DNA of 15,564 nt from Deinococcus sp. (lineage in GTDB: Bacteria > Deinococcota > Deinococci > Deinococcales > Deinococcaceae): positions 1 to 15,564 of the forward strand of contig JAQBPF010000479.1 of the NCBI GenBank assembly GCA_028287665.1. Direction: 5' to 3'. The translations under genes and the position numbers were made by a program. Below are positions 13,802 to 15,564 of this stretch, in pieces; the first letter of the stretch is position 1; each line of letters starts with the position of its first letter. The notes under the pieces were generated by a model that was not told the DNA's origin, ran no database searches, and saw only the letters and a program-made list of their open reading frames with translations.

Positions 13802-15415
13802 GTGTTGTCGCTGACTGCCCCGCTGGCCCCCTACGCTGCCCAGACGGTGGTGGTGGGGGTGTCTGGCGGCGCAGACAGCGTGGCGCTGCTGCTGGCCCTG
13901 CGGCAGGTGCGGGCCACTGTGGTGGCGGCCCACCTGGATCACGCCCTGCGCCCAGAGGCTGCCGAGGATGCCCGCTGGGTGCAGGACTTGTGCGCCAGAG
14001 TGGATGTCCCCTGCGAGGTGGCGCGGGTGGATGTGGGCGCGGTGGCCGCCCGCCGGGGCTGGAACCTGGAAGACGCGGCGCGGCGCGTGCGCTACGAATT
14101 TCTGGGCCGAGTCGCCAGGAAAGCCGGAGCCTCGGCCATTCTGACGGCGCATACCCGGCGCGATCAGGCCGAAACGGTGCTGATGGCCCTCCTGCGCGGA
14201 GAAGCGGTGCTGCACGGTATTCCCGCCGTGCGGGGGCGGGTTCATCGGCCCTGGCTGGGGGCGTCGCGGGCCGACCTGGAGGCTTTCCTGCGGGCCCAGA
14301 ATCAGGAGTGGCGAGAAGACCCCACCAACGCCGACCCATCCTATACGCGGGCCTGGCTGCGGCTGGAGGTGATGCCCGTGCTGGCGGCCCGCTTTCCGGG
14401 GCTAGAAACGGCGCTGGCCCGGATGGCCCGCCTGAGTGCCGAGGACGACGCGGCCCTGTCCGAGTTGGCGGCCCGCATCAAGGCCCACACGCCGCTGGCA
14501 GCCCAGCCGCCTTCAGTGTTGCGCCGCTGGGTACGTCAGGAATTGGTGGGCGCGGGCCTCAGCTTCCACGCCGATCAGATCGGAGCATTGGCGGGAGCCT
14601 TGCAGGAATCGGCCACCCTGCATCTCACGTTGCCGGACGCCCGGCAGGTCACGGCCACCGGGGGAAAGTTGTACACCGCGCCGCAAACGTGGCCGCCGCC
14701 CAATTTTCCTGTTCCTGCTGGCTGGACACTCCGCACCCGCCAGCCCGGCGACCGAATCCGCCTGCCTGCCGGAACCCGCAAGCTCAGCGACCTGCTGACC
14801 GATGCCAAAGTGCCGCGCGAGAGCCGGGACGCCGTGCCCGTGCTGGTTTCCACCGCTGGCGTGCAGTGGGTAGGCGTGCGCCCGCCCGTGTGGGCCGAGG
14901 GAGCCCGCGCTCTGGCTGGCGTATCTGGAGACCTGCACCACACGGCCATGGGCGAAGCGTTGACCCTGGCCCACGCCGCAGCCGGGGCCGGAGAAGTGCC
15001 TGTCGGTGCCGTGGTTCTTCATGGCGGTGTGGTGGTGGGCCGGGGCCGCAACACCTCACGCGAGGCGGGCGACATGACCCGGCACGCGGAATTGGCCGCC
15101 CTCAGGGAAGCCGCCGCCACGCTGGGCACGCCGTACCTCACGGACTGCACGCTGGTGGTCACGCTGGAACCCTGCCCGATGTGTCTGGGTGCGGCGCTGG
15201 AGGCCCGAATTGGCGGCATCGTGTATGGTGCGGCCAACCCCAGAGCGGGGGCGCTGGGCGGCGTGCTGGACGTGCTGGCAGCCCACTGGGGCCACACACC
15301 CACGGTGCTGGGCGGCGTGCGGGCGGCAGAGGCGGCGCGACTGTTGAAGGCCACGTTCCGGCAGGTGCGGCAGGCAAAAACGTCCCCCCAGACACACGAA
15401 CGCGACCCCGTTTGA
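13802..15415 (+). CDS. tilS: bifunctional tRNA(Ile)-lysidine synthase / tRNA adenosine-34 deaminase (TilS-TadA fusion)
   Basis: A 537-residue protein joining two enzymes that modify the wobble base 34. TilS part: ATP-pyrophosphatase P-loop SGGADS at 21-26, AAHLDHALR at 42-50, TAHTRRDQAETVLM at 115-128, EDPTNAD at 172-178, and the C-terminal TilS domain RTRQPGDRIR...KLSDLL at 311-332. It changes C34 of the CAU-anticodon tRNA-Ile to lysidine. TadA part, from about 383: HAE at 428-430 (zinc His, proton-shuttle Glu430) and PCPMC at 457-461 (zinc Cys458 and Cys461), ending near FRQVRQ. It deaminates A34 of tRNA-Arg to inosine. Both active sites look complete and no stop separates them. The GTG at 13802 follows TACAAT by 6 nt; an upstream ATG at 13688 would overlap the peroxiredoxin gene. 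The fusion is known in Deinococcus annotations. Confidence 0.93.
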   Translation: MLSLTAPLAPYAAQTVVVGVSGGADSVALLLALRQVRATVVAAHLDHALRPEAAEDARWVQDLCARVDVPCEVARVDVGAVAARRGWNLEDAARRVRYEFLGRVARKAGASAILTAHTRRDQAETVLMALLRGEAVLHGIPAVRGRVHRPWLGASRADLEAFLRAQNQEWREDPTNADPSYTRAWLRLEVMPVLAARFPGLETALARMARLSAEDDAALSELAARIKAHTPLAAQPPSVLRRWVRQELVGAGLSFHADQIGALAGALQESATLHLTLPDARQVTATGGKLYTAPQTWPPPNFPVPAGWTLRTRQPGDRIRLPAGTRKLSDLLTDAKVPRESRDAVPVLVSTAGVQWVGVRPPVWAEGARALAGVSGDLHHTAMGEALTLAHAAAGAGEVPVGAVVLHGGVVVGRGRNTSREAGDMTRHAELAALREAAATLGTPYLTDCTLVVTLEPCPMCLGAALEARIGGIVYGAANPRAGALGGVLDVLAAHWGHTPTVLGGVRAAEAARLLKATFRQVRQAKTSPQTHERDPV

Positions 15416-15423
15416 AGGGTCGC
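15402..15423 (+). terminator. hairpin overlapping the tilS-tadA stop
   Basis: GCGACCC (15402-15408) pairs with GGGTCGC (15417-15423), a 7-bp stem whose 8-nt loop contains the TGA stop. An AT-rich stretch follows only after about 20 nt, so termination here is uncertain. Confidence 0.45.
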
Positions 15424-15468
15424 CGCCTGGCCTGCACAGGGTTGATTTTATTGGATTGATCTGAGCTG

Positions 15469-15483
15469 ACTGACCTCATCAGT
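15469..15483. terminator. small hairpin downstream of the right-edge gene
   Basis: ACTGA and TCAGT form a 5-bp stem with a 5-nt loop about 19 nt after the stop of the minus-strand edge gene. On that strand an A/T-rich stretch (15441-15461) follows. It is a weak candidate. Confidence 0.25.
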
Positions 15484-15501
15484 GTCTGGACTCTCCTCGC
15501 T

Positions 15502-15564
15502 TCAGCTTCCGCAGCCGCCGCCGCAGCCACCCCCACACCCGCTGCCGCCGTCCCCGCTTCCAGA
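15502..15564 (-). CDS. partial gene: Gly/Cys-rich C-terminal tail
   Basis: Reading leftward from the edge, one frame gives 20 residues ending GSGCGGGCGGGCGS and a TGA at 15504-15502. Evenly spaced Cys in a poly-Gly tail is a known C-terminal feature of some bacterial membrane proteins (for example the TIGR04222 group), so this is probably the end of a gene that continues beyond the window. A second frame gives an Arg-rich tail and cannot be excluded. The gene is convergent with tilS-tadA. Confidence 0.5.
   Translation of the reverse strand, partial: SGSGDGGSGCGGGCGGGCGS

Noticed and set aside
13330..15459. 709-codon plus-strand open frame overlapping tilS-tadA and bcp
   Set aside because: It is a high-GC shadow frame: composition is Gly/Arg/Pro-rich with no motif, while the overlapping frame carries complete TilS and TadA motifs.

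Overview
The window is GC-rich, densely coded bacterial DNA that most likely comes from Deinococcus or a close relative. The evidence is a tRNA-wobble enzyme that fuses TilS to TadA (a fusion I recall from Deinococcus annotation), a class III Old Yellow Enzyme, a PrxQ-type peroxiredoxin, an Excalibur-tailed metallopeptidase, and many genes whose start codon lies 6-9 nt after a TANNNT-like -10 box, which indicates leaderless transcription. No tRNA, rRNA, insertion sequence, prophage or CRISPR array is visible. It reads as ordinary chromosome rather than a mobile island.

Left part (1-3226): a possible truncated minus-strand gene at the edge; an alpha/beta hydrolase (+); a spermidine-synthase-like methyltransferase (-); and a two-gene split chromate transporter (-). 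The gaps hold three small arrays of an 8-nt unit, GGGTCTAA/TTAGACCC. Two of these face each other between 1753 and 1884, next to a canonical G-quadruplex motif.

Middle part (3227-9022): a three-gene ABC-2 exporter (ATPase plus two different but related permeases) on the plus strand. A minus-strand cluster follows: a GNAT acetyltransferase, apparently frameshifted in a G5 run at its 3' end, then a secreted leishmanolysin-like peptidase with an Excalibur domain, then an 87-residue unknown protein. Divergent from it is a class III ene-reductase, closed by a strong hairpin.

Right part (9022-15564): a LolD-like ABC ATPase without a permease (-), divergent from a CRP/FNR regulator (+); an RlmI/RlmO-type rRNA methyltransferase (-), divergent from a short-chain dehydrogenase (+); a small lipoprotein (+); then a PrxQ peroxiredoxin (-), divergent from the TilS-TadA fusion (+). 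These last two start codons are only 34 bp apart, and two mirror-image TACAAT boxes sit exactly 6 nt from the start on each side. At the right edge is the C-terminal tail of a probable Gly/Cys-rich protein on the minus strand.

Most genes look like single-gene transcription units in divergent or convergent pairs, with the chr pair, the ABC trio and the GNAT-peptidase cluster as the only likely operons. The most noteworthy points are the mirrored leaderless promoter, the fusion of the two C34/A34-modifying enzymes, the octamer arrays, the acetyltransferase frameshift, and the peptidase-Excalibur architecture. No wholly new system is proven by the sequence alone.
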